From: Parietaria judaica
Taxonomy: Eukaryota > Streptophyta > Magnoliopsida > Rosales > Urticaceae
Reading direction: 5' to 3'
Length of the DNA stretch: 64,000 nucleotides
Assembly: GCA_954871525.1 (NCBI GenBank)
Contig: OX940868.1
Span: 22,625,056-22,689,055 of the forward strand
Both the position numbers and the translations under genes were made by a program. The notes beneath the pieces are model-generated. The model was not told the origin of the DNA. It did no database searches and worked only from the letters and a program-made list of their open reading frames with translations. Of this stretch, positions 22,596 to 34,333 are shown piece by piece (within the stretch, counting starts at the first letter, position 1; the number at the start of each line of letters is the position of its first letter).

Positions 22596-23486
22596 CTAAT
22601 ACAGAATATGACGTCGCGATTTCATGTTTTGAAAGTGTTGCATGATAGACTCTTCGTCAATAGAAGCAGCAATCTCTCTCTCGATGTATACAAGCATACT
22701 ATCGTTCATCCACTTGTCGCCCATTCGATTTCGTAATCGAGTCTTGATGATGTTCATAGCAGAAAAAACTCTCTCCACGGTTGCAGTAGCCACAGGCAAG
22801 ATCAATGCCAAAATAATGAGCTGATACACATATGAATATGTAACACTTTTTTTCGTCTGAACCATTTTACTAGCAAGAGCCCCGATGCCTTTCAAACCTT
22901 GAAACTCGTCAGACGATGTTACATCAAATATGTAGTTGGCAAGTTGATTATTAAGATGAATAAGGTCGGTCGGAGAAAAATCTTCGGGATAGTACTTCGC
23001 AAATTTGAGTACTTTTTCCTTGTCAAATGCATCAAAGGAATTATCTGGGCATAAGCACGCGACACAAAGAAGCAAATCTGTACTAACCTCGTTGAACCGA
23101 CCATTTAATTCCTGAAGTTGCATATCGATGACGGAAGTAAAGACATCAAATCGATAATACTGAATATTCTTGATTTTCGGAGCATTGCGTCCTGATTTCC
23201 CGTCTTCAGTATAGAAATCATCCATATTTGGAACATTAATTTCATGTTCTTGACAAAAGACTATGACTTGTTCAATAAGAGATTCCCAGCCACTTTCTCT
23301 CATGAATTGCAACCGCTGTTTACATATCCGCACCAAAGTCATGGCATTGACAATATCTTGATCTTGCCTTTGTAATGCCTTTGAAAGGTCGTTTGTAATC
23401 CCGAAGATAGCTACCATCAAATGAATGCCGAAGATAACCTCAAATGATTGTAGCATCCTAAACATTACGTAGCGATTTCCTGTCAA
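22596..23486 (-). pseudogene. C-terminal part of a hAT transposase (hAT dimerisation domain)
   Basis: The frame is open for 296 codons and ends near the element's left end. It contains the hAT C-terminal dimerisation block LPVATATVERVFSAMNIIKT followed by LRNRMGDKWMNDSM and a terminal IMQHFQNMKSRR. Upstream it has KALQRQDQDIVNAMTLV and FDVFTSVIDMQLQELNGRF, as in the plant zf-TTF/DUF4371 hAT group (zinc finger MYM-type protein 1-like). The first residues are probably fused to a lost upstream exon: the minus strand has an acceptor-like TTGACAG just before. The missing N-terminal half makes it non-functional as a stand-alone transposase, although the dimerisation domain could still be expressed. 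Confidence 0.85.
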
Positions 23487-23684
23487 GATTAAGATTGAGA
23501 ACGAAATTTAGCAAAAAAAATTCACTAACAAATGCTAATCAAATAAATAAATCCAACAGTGCTAATGTGACAATAAAATAAACCCACCAACATAATGCAT
23601 CATACGTTTTTCATCATGGCAATATAAAATAAAAAACAGAATGAAAAATATAAAAAAACAACCTGATCGACGATTTGTTCTTGG

Positions 23685-24040
23685 TGAGACGGCAGCTAGT
23701 CGGAAACAAGGCGAAGGCGGCCGTAGTTTATACAAAACTCGTCGGAATTTGGGAGTAAAATTGCTTCGAAAATAATCGGAAGACGGCAGCGAAGGCAACC
23801 GTAAACTCGTGGCCGAAACTCGTCGGAATGTAAATGCTTCAAAACGGGTTGGAAGACGGCAGCGAAAGGCGGCCGTAAACTCGTGACCGAAACTTGCTGG
23901 AATGTCGATGATTCGAAACTGCTTGAAAGACGGCAGCGAAGGCGGCCGTAAACTCGTGGCCGAAACTCGTCAGAATTGGTCGGGAAAACGGCAGCGAAGG
24001 CGGAGGTAAACTCGTGGCCGAAACTCGTCGGAATCTGGGC
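23685..24040. repeat. ~72-bp minisatellite inside the hAT element
   Basis: About five imperfect units share AGACGGCAGCGAAGGCGGCC, GTAAACTCGTGGCCGAAACT and CGTCGGAAT. Unit starts are near 23686, 23781, 23853, 23928 and 23985, so the spacing is uneven. The array keeps a long minus-strand frame open, which explains the apparent 258-codon reading frame here. Confidence 0.85.
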
Positions 24041-24389
24041 CCGTAAAAATGAATATGAGAATGACACAATAACAGAGTATTTTGTTTCTAAGAAGCGATG
24101 AGAAAGCTTACCGTCGCAGAGGAACGAGAGCTCGCCGATAGTCGATTCGTCGATGAGATTTGCAGACAAGTTTGGCGATGAGATTTGCAGATTCACCACC
24201 GATGAGATTCGTGGAGAGAGGAGAGGGTTCATGGATGTGAATATGTGATTGGCATTTGGCAGAGTTTCGAGATTTGGAGAAGACGAAGAGTGTCGAAGTC
24301 GAACGATCGTAAAATAAATTTTTTTTTTTACATCCAGCGAGTGCACGTGCGAGCAGTGGTGCATTAATGCCTCCGCCACTGTATATATA

Positions 24390-24856
24390 TATATTTTAGA
24401 ATTGAGAGAATATGGCCACATTTTTACTTTTGCGGTGACTTGGTTGGAATTGGAAGGACCCACTACAAACAATAAATTCTTTTACTTTTTTGTTAACAAA
24501 TTTTAACTCATAATTTTTATTTTTAATTTCAATTTTCCTCTTTCGATAATTTTTTGTTTTTGTTTTTGTAGTAAATAATAAATAATAAGCAATTAATTTA
24601 AAAAGAAAAGCGGGTTTATCTGAGTCACGTCTCGCACGATTTTAAGGTCCACCACTCTCTCCACCTAATTTCACTTTACTCCTCCAAAAACCATCTCTTT
24701 ACTCTTTACTCATAATATTTCAAATTCTCGTCGCTTCTTCATTTTTCTCACTTGGGTTCTTCCGAGTTCGTCTGAAAATCGTCAAAGTTCGAGCCTTTTT
24801 CCGTCTTCTTCCTCTGCCCATGGCGTTTCTGTGAATTCCCACCGAGTGCTGCGGAA
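24390..24856 (+). promoter_or_regulatory. Putative promoter and 5' leader of the armadillo-repeat kinesin gene
   Basis: This region separates the hAT element from the ARK start codon. It moves from AT-rich DNA to a CT-rich stretch from about 24640 (repeated ctctcc, cttctt and tctttact words), as usual for plant 5' leaders. No defined element could be assigned. Confidence 0.45.
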
Positions 24857-25884
24857 ATGGCGGCTTCGAACAACCGGAGTGGCACTCAGAGAGGGTCGCT
24901 GAAAGTGGATAGGCCTGCGTCTGTCAACTCCAATCCGAAAACGACACTCAAATCCAAGACTTTGACTTCTTCTTCTTCGTCGTCTTCTGGGCCTCGCCGG
25001 AGCAGCACCGGCTCTATCGCCGCCGGCAAGGATGATTCTTCTAGAGGTTTGGCTTCTGCTTATATATATATACATATATAATATATATGATGTATTGTTA
25101 TGTTCGAGTGATATTTGATGTAATGTGATTTGGGATCTTGGGTTTGGCATTTTTCAAGTAATTTGTTGTATTGAGTTTGGAATTTGGAATTGTTGTTAGT
25201 GAATTAATCAATTTTTCCTTATTTTTAGTGGCTATATTTATTTATTTATTTTTATTAGAAACTAGTTAGCATAGGTGAAATCTTGATTTTTCATGTATTT
25301 GTTGTTCTTGAGATGTAATAAGCAATGAAACTGAAATTAATTTAAATTCAATTTCCAAATTCAGTAAAAAAAAAAAAAATTATGGTTACAATTTGGTTTC
25401 TCTAGAATCATTTCCAATTTCAAAACAGGATTTTAGGATCTTATAATTTGAGAAATAATATAAGATATTTAGATATGAATACTGATGAGTACTATCTAAT
25501 AATATGATTATAGTTCCGGGAAGAGTCAGAGTAGCTGTAAGATTGCGACCCCAAAACTCGGAGGAATTAGTCAAAGACGCCGACTTTGCCGATTGCGTTG
25601 AATTACAGCCTGAGGTATCGATCTTCATTGCACGTTTTGCTTTTTGTTTTATGTATATTTATAGTCTATTTACCGGTTAAACTCGACTTTTGTTTCTTTG
25701 TTTTCAGCTCAAAAGATTGAAACTACGAAAAAACAACTGGGATACCGATACGTTTGAATTTGATGAGGTACTCACTGAGTTTGCATCGCAGAAACGGGTG
25801 TACGAAGGCGTGGCAAAGCCTGTCGTTGAGGTTTGTGTATATCTGAAACTGAAATTTTGTATTATGTATTTGTTTGTTCTTCAA

Positions 25885-25918
<34 letters not shown>

Positions 25919-28900
25919 TCTTTCTTTTGTAGAGTGTAATGGAAGGCTATAATGGGACCATAATGGCGTATGGGCAAACCGGGACTGGTAAAACGTACAC
26001 TCTTGGGAGACTTGGGGAAGAAGATACAGCTGCTCGTGGGATAATGGTTCGAGCAATGGAGGATATTTTAGCCGATATTTCATTAGGGAACGATTCAGTT
26101 TCGGTTTCCTACTTGCAGGTTATTACTCCTGTTTTTATTTATTTATATGATTGTTGGAAATTTGATCTTGAAACTCCATAATTGTGTTTTAAGAATCGGT
26201 TAATCTATGATTGCTGCAGCTTTATATGGAGACTATACAGGATCTACTTGATCCGGCAAACGACAACATTCCCATAGTCGAAGACCCGAAAACCGGGGAT
26301 GTTTCTTTACCAGGCGCTACTATCGTTGAAATTAGGGATCAAGAGAGTTTTCTGGAGCTATTAAGGCTAGGAGAAGCTCATCGTTACGCTGCAAATACAA
26401 AATTGAATACCGAATCTTCACGAAGTCATGCTATTTTAATGGTAAATATATTTTCTGAATAAAAATTTATCGAATTTCTGCTCATTTGAGAGCTAGCAGA
26501 AGTGATAATAATGGAACATGAAGAATCAAATCTGCCGATACAGGTTCATGTGAAGAAGCTTGTAAAAGGAAAGGAATTAACTCTATCAAACGAAAATGGC
26601 AATGCCCACAAAAATTTGAAGGCTCCCGTCATTCGGAAGGGCAAGCTTGTTGTCGTTGATCTTGCCGGTTCAGAGCGTATCGACAAATCAGGTTTGCGCT
26701 TTCATTTAACGGGAAGTATGTTTTTTAATGTTAATATATAAGTGCATTTCATTGGTTTTAATCATATTGATTTTCTAGGAAGTGAAGGGCATACATTAGA
26801 GGAAGCCAAATCTATCAATCTCTCTTTAAGCGCTTTGGGAAAATGCATTAACGCTCTTGCGGAAAATAGCGCGCATGTCCCGGTGCGGGATTCAAAGCTC
26901 ACAAGATTACTTCGGGATTCATTTGGAGGTAAGTTTTATTTACTTTACTTTTTCAAGTGTACGAAAAATATATTTTCCGTTTTGCGCAGTTATGTCATTT
27001 TTTTCCTTTGATTTATTAACAGGCACGGCAAGAACTTCGCTAGTTATTACAATCGGCCCATCGCCACGGCACAGAGGAGAAACAACTAGTACAATAATGT
27101 TTGGACAAAGGGTAAATATATCATTAAATGTTTACTAGGACTAGTCATTTTTGCATTAATTTTTATTAAAGGGTATTAAGTTTAACCTTTAAATTTTTTA
27201 TTTTAGGCTATGAAGGTTGAGAACATGTTGAAACTGAAGGAAGAATTCGATTACAAAAGCTTATCTCGGAGGCTCGATGTACAACTCGACAAGCTTATTG
27301 CGGAACATGAAAGACAGCAAAAAGCGTTTAAGGACGAAATCGAAAGGCTAACCGTTGAAGCACAAAGTCGGATTTGCGAGGCCGAAAAGAGTTATACAGA
27401 CGCTTTGGAGGTAATAACTTATATATAATAATAATTCTTTACATAACCATTATTTTTCTGATACATTTTTTTTTAATTATCATTTTAGAAAGAGAGATTG
27501 AAATATCAGAAAGATTACATGGAATCAATAAAGAAGCTTGAAGAGCAATTAATGATGAATCAGCGAAATCATGTGAACGATAGTGCTTATGCCACATCTA
27601 ACAAAGAGGTATTTTCCGATCACATAACTTGTTCTGATTATTTTAATATCATTATCGATTGTGGATTATGAAAACAACTTATGAACATTTAGCGTTTTGG
27701 ACCTGAGATATTCTTTCTTTTCTTTTCTTAGAACGTGTCTGCGAAAGAAGAAATCGCCGAGCTGAAAAAGATGGTCCAGAGAGAAACGCTTCAACGGAAG
27801 GCTGCTGAAGAGGAAGTCAATGCTCTCAAAAGTCAACTCTCACAGTGGAAAAGGTCAGAGGTACGTTTTGTTCTTTGACTTTTTTTGTATTCCACGGGTA
27901 CTGCGTTCCATATCCTCGGTGTTTTTCTAGTCGGATTCGTGATTCATATAATTCGTTTTCGGTAATTAGTCTGCGAGCAATTCGGAAACTGTGAAGCTCC
28001 GTAAGATGCTTGAAGAAGAAGCTTGTCAGAAAGAGAAACTTGAAGGAGAAATAGCATCACTTCAAACTCAGTTGATGCAGATAAGTTTCGAAGCCGACGA
28101 GGTAAGTTATATCTCTAATATATATACGCACAGGGGCGGACCCAGCCACGATTAGGGGTGGCTGATGTCACCCCCGACTTGTCCGGCGGAAATTTTTTAC
28201 ATTAAAATTTAAAAATTAAAATGTTCAGATTAGGTACATATTTTAAAAATGTCCTACTAAACATAATAACATCTTTGGTTCAGTGGCTTAAATCACTTTG
28301 AGTCTCACAAATGGAGAAGGATCGAACCTCGCTACCTACCTTTTCATACATTATTTTGCTTATACTTCACTGACCACTTTATTTTTGGTTAAAAAAAAAT
28401 CTCTAACTACATAAAAATATAGCTAGAGCTAACTAGTGAATCTTTTTAAATATAATTATGAATTAAGGAGCTAGATAAATTATTGTATATATGTAACAAC
28501 AATGTTTGTTTAATTTTTTTTTTTGAAATTGATTGGATAGCTACAAATTAATAAAAAAATATTTAAAAGTTCATTATTATTAAAAATAATAATGAGACAT
28601 TCTTTTTACTCGCTATGTAATAAAAAAAATATATGTCAATCTAAAAGTTTTAATAAGATATTCTCCTTGTTCGCTACCTTGTAAAAATATTTTGATATAT
28701 AATTTAATTCTATTTGTGTATCGTCACCCCTGACTCGTAATCCTGGGTCCGCCCCTGTATACGCACATATATATATCTAATCTAGCGCAGTCAAGCTATA
28801 ACTTACTTCCACTTACCCCTAAAACGCTAAAAATCGGGATACTCGGTTGTAGAAAGTAGAAACCCTCCAGTTTATAATTTAATTGACAGGTTAAATTTGG

Positions 28901-31900
28901 TTAGTGATATCAGTTTCGGCTCAGTTAAAAAATTGATTTAACCAGTTACCGAATTTGGTTGAATCAATTACAAATCTTATATAGGTCAAATTGGGTAAAA
29001 ATCTATTTAAATACAATGATCTTTAATAAAATAACAACATGATACCAACATATATTATATTTATATTACCATGATAATCGATATTTTATATTAAAAAACC
29101 TAAAATATCCATTTTTGCTTATTAACTGATTATCCAGTTACCAAATATTCTTTTATTTCTGCCCACATATATCGATTTTCGTTTTTTTTTTCTTATTCAA
29201 CTCGTTTCTAGTATTTTGTATTATTTTTCATATATAATATATACTCTTGTGTAGACAAGAAAGCGACTCGACATGAATGAGCCAGGGAGAATCCTCGGCG
29301 GTTTAGATTCTCTAATGGATCAAGTCAGAATCTCGCAGCTAAAAGAATCGGGAACTGAAGACAAAGCCTCAATCGCTAAACTCTTTGAGCAAGGTTCTGT
29401 TATTCGTATTATCTTCTTATGAACAACTTTCGTGTAAATTATCGACTAATAGCTAATAAAACGACAATACGTTGCAGTGGGATTGCAGAAGATCTTGTCA
29501 TTGCTCGAAGCAGAAGATCCCGATGTTCGAATTCATGCTGTTAAAGTCGTCGCAAATCTCGCAGCCGAAGGTATATTTTATTTTTTACGCTGTAGTTTGT
29601 ATTAGGAAACCGATACTATATATTTATATGAGTATTCTTTAAAACAGAATCAAATCAGGAGAAGATCGTGCAAGCCGGTGGTCTAACGTCTTTACTGATT
29701 CTACTCAAAACCTCTAGTGACGAAACGATCCATAGAGTTGCTGCCGGTGCAATTGCGAATCTTGCGATGAATGGTACTGTAGTTACAAGTTTACCCTTGG
29801 ATGATAAAAAGGAATATAATACCCCTGATATTCTAGAATCCATTTTTCTTGAAATAATCAGAAAGCAACCAGGAGCTTATAATGACTCAAGGAGGAATAA
29901 GCTTATTGTCAATGACGGCCTCCAATGCCGAAGATCCACAAACGCTTCGAATGATTGCTGGAGCGGTCGCTAATCTTTGCGGAAACGGTAAATACATGCA
30001 ACTTTACCTCGTTTTTTTCTTCCAGATATAATCTATCGCACTAATAAATTCACAAATATGCTCGTTTCAGATAAATTACAGACCAAGCTACGGGGCGAAG
30101 GAGGCATCAAGGCGTTGCTCGGGATGGTGAGAAGCGGGCATCCGGACGTTCTTGCTCAAGTTGCGCGTGGAATAGCCAATTTCGCCAAATGCGAGTCTAG
30201 AGCTTCAACACAAGGTAAAATAGTAAGCCTTTAAGTCATAATATATTTTTAAGGGAAAATGGCGGCATAAGTACCCAAAGTGTTTAAAAAGTTGACAATA
30301 AGTACCCATTCTCTTTTTTCGACGGGTAAAGTTGCCAAACTCTCGTTTTGTATATTCCGTTTCTTTTCCGTCCAACACCGTTAGTAGCTTATTTTTCACT
30401 CATTTTAATCAAAAAATTAATTAAAATTGAACTCATTTCTCTCTCTCCCTCTGGTGCTTTTCCTAATATATCTATATCAAACTCATTTCTCATCTTCTTC
30501 TTTGAACTCCATATCTCATTTTTAACAAAATAAAATTAATTAAAACGTTGCTGCACATTTTGGTGTTTTGTTACAGTTTGTTGCTCCTCGATTGTTAAAC
30601 ATAATTTGCTACTCATTCAAGTACATATCATAATCTTGTTCAATTACATATCATATTGTTCCAAAAAAAATGCCATTACATAGTTTAAAAAAATGCCATT
30701 ACATGTGAATGAGAGACCATAACGTAGCATATGTTCTAAGAAAGAAAAATCAATTCAGAGGTTTGAAGCTTGTGAACATATGCTAATTAACAGTTCACAA
30801 GAGATGCCACTCATAAGTTTCAAACCTCTGAACTGTTTTTTCTTTGTTAGAACATATGCTATATTATGGTCTCTCATTCACATGTAATGGCCTTTTTTTC
30901 TTTAACTATGTAATGGCCTTTTTTTGAAACAATATGATATGTAATTGAACAAGATTATGATATGTACTTGAATGAGTAGCAAATTATGTTTAACAATCGA
31001 GGAGCAGCAAACTGTAACAAAACACCAAAATGTGCAGCAATGTTTTAATTAATTTTATTTTGTTAAAAATGAGATATGGAGTTCAAAGAAGAAGATGAGA
31101 AATGAGTTTGATATATTAGGAAAAGCACCAGAGGGAGAGAGAAATGAGTTCAATTTTAATTAATTTTTTGATTAAAAATGGGTGAAAAATAAGCTGCTAA
31201 CGGTGTTGGTCGGAAAAGAAATGGAATATACAAAACGAGAGTTTGGCAACTTTACCCGTCGAAAAAAGAGAATGGGTACTTATTGTCAACTTTTTAAACA
31301 CTTTGGGTACTTATGCCGCCATTTTCCCTATTTTTAAAAGCGAGGTGATTCTAATTCTTACATATTTACATTTTATCACATTACCTCGTCCCCAGAACTG
31401 TATTAACTTGGGTCTTTCAATGTTCAGGAACCAAAACCGGAAGGTCTCTTCTGATCGATGACGGTGCGCTTCCGTGGATCGTGCAGAACGCCAACAATGA
31501 AGTCTCGGCGATCAGACGCCACATCGAGCTAGCTTTGTGTCACTTGGCCCAACATGGTACATAAGTTTGCCTTTTGTCTTTTTATTTTTTATTCTTTGTA
31601 ATTATCAGGAAGCCCCTTGGACTTGTTGTGTTGTCGCAGTTTCTCTCTTAACTTTTTCTTTTTGTTACATTTTTATACCATTAACTTATAAATCGTAGCA
31701 ATTTTCCTTTACATTTATTTGTGCGTTGATTGCGACTTAGTATTTTATTGAAACCGTCAATTTTTTTAACGGTCAAGGGAGATATATGCTTTATAAACAT
31801 GCTATCTATCATTTTTGCAGAAGTCAATGCAAGAGACATGATCAGCGGAGGGGCATTGTGGGAATTGGTCCGCATATCGCAAGACTGTTCCCGAGAGGAC

Positions 31901-31981
31901 ATCCGAAATCTCGCACATAGGACGCTCGCTTCCAGCCCAACTTTCTTGGCCGAACTGAGGCGTCTTCGGGTAGATTATTAA
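24857..31981 (+). CDS. ARK: Armadillo-repeat kinesin (ARK / ungrouped kinesin, KIN-U type)
   Basis: Nineteen exons encode 903 aa: 24857-25046, 25514-25614, 25708-25830, 25933-26118, 26220-26441, 26544-26691, 26779-26928, 27023-27111, 27207-27410, 27489-27608, 27732-27860, 27970-28101, 29255-29393, 29478-29570, 29648-29773, 29862-29987, 30071-30214, 31428-31556 and 31821-31981. Every junction is GT-AG and phases close. A Ser-rich leader precedes the motor, which starts at [10 protein letters not shown] (about residue 66). The P-loop GQTGTGKT lies at 152-159, SSRSH at 266-270 and DLAGSE at 313-318. A coiled coil follows (about 420-600), then armadillo repeats (about 640-903; e.g. [11 protein letters not shown] and [10 protein letters not shown]). 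Arabidopsis ARKs control microtubule dynamics in root hairs and other tip-growing or dividing cells. Motor residues look intact. Introns 12 and 17 are enlarged by transposons. Confidence 0.96.
25884..25914. repeat. (TA)n microsatellite in ARK intron 3
   Basis: A pure TA alternation occupies much of the short intron between exons 3 and 4, ending close to the acceptor at 25931-25932. Confidence 0.9.
28131..28757. mobile_element. Non-autonomous hAT element in ARK intron 12
   Basis: The 627-bp element starts CAGGGGCGGACCCAGCC and on the minus strand starts CAGGGGCGGACCCAGGA. A perfect 8-bp duplication TATACGCA lies at 28123-28130 and 28758-28765. The interior is AT-rich without a transposase frame. 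The termini are a variant of the CAGTGGCG ends of the 22461-24381 and 34334-34615 elements. It sits wholly inside the intron, leaving exon 12 and its donor intact only ~30 bp upstream. Confidence 0.92.
30253..31328. mobile_element. Foldback MULE with near-identical ~0.5-kb inverted arms in ARK intron 17
   Basis: The element begins GGGAAAATGGCGGCATAAGT and ends with its exact inverse. It is flanked by a perfect 9-bp duplication TATTTTTAA at 30244-30252 and 31329-31337, the Mutator-type length. The left arm (30253 to about 30767) and right arm (about 30816 to 31328) are almost identical when one is inverted; over the outer ~150 bases only a handful of mismatches are seen. The small centre again contains an inverted CTTGTGAAC/GTTCACAAG. 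No protein is encoded. The intron RNA should fold into a hairpin of about 500 bp. Confidence 0.93.
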
Positions 31982-33102
31982 GAACCGAAAATGTGATTCG
32001 AATCGTGAACATTTTGTTTACGGCCTTCAAAGAGAGGAATACTTTTCCGATTTAGTATTCCGTTTTGGTCTCTTAATTAGTCAATATATATATATAGTGT
32101 GTAGTTTTTGTTTATTCAATTAATGTCACATTTGTTGATATTATTGTTTGTCCAAGGTGTCTCTTATGGTAGATTTTGATCAGTTTGTATTATTGCTGTA
32201 TATAGATAAATATAAAAAGAAGCAAAAGAGTTACCTTTCTTTGTGGGTATTTATTTAAAGGCTTTTGTGCTCTAATTTCTACTTTCTTTTTTTAATGGAA
32301 ACTTTACTCTTTAATCCCAGAATTAATATATAGAAATTAGAAACCTTTTAGTGGACTTCCTTAACAAAAAAAATTTGTAGCCAACTTTGAATTTATATTT
32401 ATGGCATATTTGGTATCGGTATTCGGTTGCGGTAATGTTTGTATTAAATTGTATTTACCGGTTTAAAAAATAAGATTAAAATTGAGTAAAAATATTAATG
32501 TATATACTTATTATAAAGTTTCAATAAAAAATGATGCTAAATATGTAACTAAGTAGAGGTTTATACATCTGCAATATAAAATCTAAAACTATATATTAAA
32601 CTCTAATCCTACGCAATGCAATTTCGGCGCATTTTATTTCATAATAACCGTATACCTCTTCCGAATGACATATAGAGGTATTCAGTTTTTCCTTTGATCA
32701 TTCGGTCTTTTACCGTTTAAATACGGTATTATCCAACGGTTAAAAAATTGGCTTTTGGTTACTTTTATCAACCTCCTAGCTACAAGGGAAATATAGTTAC
32801 TTGAATGATTCCATAAATGGCTAGAGAACGTTCATAAGTTAAGCCTTCAGTTAGTTAGTTCGATCAATCATTAAAAGTACACGTATATTTAATATGAAAA
32901 TTATTACTAAGAATGTCCATAACACATAATAGTTATTAATTAGCAATAATTTGGAACAATTAAGGAGAATTATGTGGACAAAAGCCATCACAAAATCTGT
33001 TTGTTCTATATATAGTAGTTCCTTTCGAACTGAATCAACCATTCTCTACTGATCCGTTCATATAAATGGCTGACATAGTCCTTTCAATGAGAAAAGAGCA
33101 AA
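31982..33102. other. ARK 3' UTR, spacer and CLE promoter
   Basis: The left end should hold the ARK 3' UTR. The middle (32400-32760) contains TTCGGTTGCGGTAATG and TTCGGTCTTTTACCG-type words in opposite orientations, possibly a degenerate transposon. At the right end, CTATATATAG at about 33008-33017 is a candidate TATA box some 90 bp before the CLE start codon. Confidence 0.45.
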
Positions 33103-33607
33103 ATGGGGTTCAGTGTTAAGGCTTCTCTTCTCGTTCTCCTCGTTCTAGTTTCTGTCGCAGTCTTGGCGAACCGCGCCGTTGGCGAAACGGGAATGGTGAA
33201 GCTTCGTAAGCTCGGGACAAACAATTATCCCACCGTTTCCGATAGCAAGAGACGCGTGCCTAACGGTCCTAATCCGATTCACAACAGGTTCGTTATTTCA
33301 GCACATTATAATTGCTCTAGACTATCAACATTATCATTATTAGCTTGTTTATCTCTTAAAAAAAAAGTCATGAAATATGTTTATTCACATAAATTTTGAG
33401 CAATCGAGCATGGCTTCCGTGATAAAATAAAAGTCCATACGTAGATTTTTTTTATTTTATTTTTATAAACTTCTACCTCGGCCGTTTTCAAAATTATTGA
33501 GCCGGGTTTGGCGATTATTATTTACCTAACTAATAAAAATCCTGTGTACATTTTTTTTAATTAATTTCAGGGGAATGATAAGAAGATCACAACCACCCAG
33601 GGCCTAA
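33103..33607 (+). CDS. CLE: CLE signalling peptide precursor
   Basis: Two exons, 33103-33287 and 33571-33607, encode 73 aa. Residues 1-27 form a secretory signal peptide (basic start, then SLLVLLVLVSVAVLA). A variable linker leads to the 12-residue CLE motif RRVPNGPNPIHN at 50-61, with Pro at positions 4 and 7 of the motif where mature CLE peptides are hydroxylated and arabinosylated. The motif is close to that of CLE25-like peptides. The intron splits the codon for Arg62, just after the motif, and exon 2 adds the short tail GMIRRSQPPRA. If the intron were retained, translation would run 98 residues to a stop in the intron but keep the motif. CLE peptides act outside the cell through CLV1/BAM-type receptor kinases; the specific role here is unknown. 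Confidence 0.92.
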
Positions 33608-34325
33608 TAGTGGATCAAACTCTTGTTGTAATACATGATTAGTTATATGTTATAAATCATAAAATCAATCATGACTTGGAAATATGACAGTCATTATTAA
33701 TTGTTCTGCAGTAATATATTCTTATTTGTACTTCCTATAAATAAAGGATTAATTGAGTGACTCATTGTAATATACGCTGATTAAAAATCAGTAATGTTCT
33801 ATATATTTTTTTGATAACAATTTCTAGTTTTTATAGTGAGTTGACCATGTAAAGTTGAAGATTAACGAAATTGGATATAGTATTTAAATTTACATAGATC
33901 TCCGCATATGGTAAAACGAATCTATCAAATGGATAAGCTCAAAGTACACACACATACATATATATATATAATATATAAGTTAGATTGGTGAAAAGCAACC
34001 AATGAGTATTCAAGTACAGCTGCCAATCCCTTGATTCTCTGAACCCGAGAGAGAGAGAGAGAGATGAGTGAAGCCTCGTAAAAGAGCTAGTTCAGAGCAG
34101 TGCACGTGTATAGCAATACCAAAATATATTCATGTCTCTCAGAATCCTTCATAAAATAAAACCATATGCAGAACTCTCACCCCATACTTCTTTGCTAATT
34201 CACTCTCCGACACACTTATTACAATCTTATATCACGAGACTCCGACCACGAGGAGTCGAAACTCAATCAAAATTCGTGATTCCGTCTTAAGTTTTATAAT
34301 TAGTCATTCATTTATAACGGAAAAA
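33608..34325. other. AT-rich spacer downstream of CLE
   Basis: Contains the CLE 3' UTR (AATAAAGG near 33740) and a short GA repeat at 34048-34065. No gene was recognised. Confidence 0.45.
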
Positions 34326-34333
34326 AACTATAC

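Larger units (their letters stand above)
22461..24381 (-). mobile_element. Internally rearranged hAT transposon with partial transposase
   Basis: Terminal repeats CAGTGGCGTAGCCAGG (left) and CAGTGGCGGAGGCATTA (right, minus strand) share CAGTGGCG.AG.CA. They are flanked by TATATATA on both sides (22453-22460 and 24382-24389), consistent with an 8-bp hAT duplication but hard to tell from local TA repeats. The minus strand encodes an intact ~296-codon C-terminal transposase segment (22596-23486). The upstream half lacks the expected BED/TTF-type zinc finger and catalytic N-terminal part and instead carries a ~72-bp minisatellite. The element is therefore probably non-autonomous. Confidence 0.85.

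Noticed and set aside
23696..24472. 258-codon minus-strand open frame
   Set aside because: It is kept open by the GC-rich ~72-bp minisatellite inside a hAT element, crosses the element's right terminus into flanking host DNA, and shows no domain.
28318..28340. tRNA B-box-like GGATCGAACCTC
   Set aside because: No A box, acceptor stem or anticodon arm surrounds it; it lies inside the hAT element at 28131-28757.
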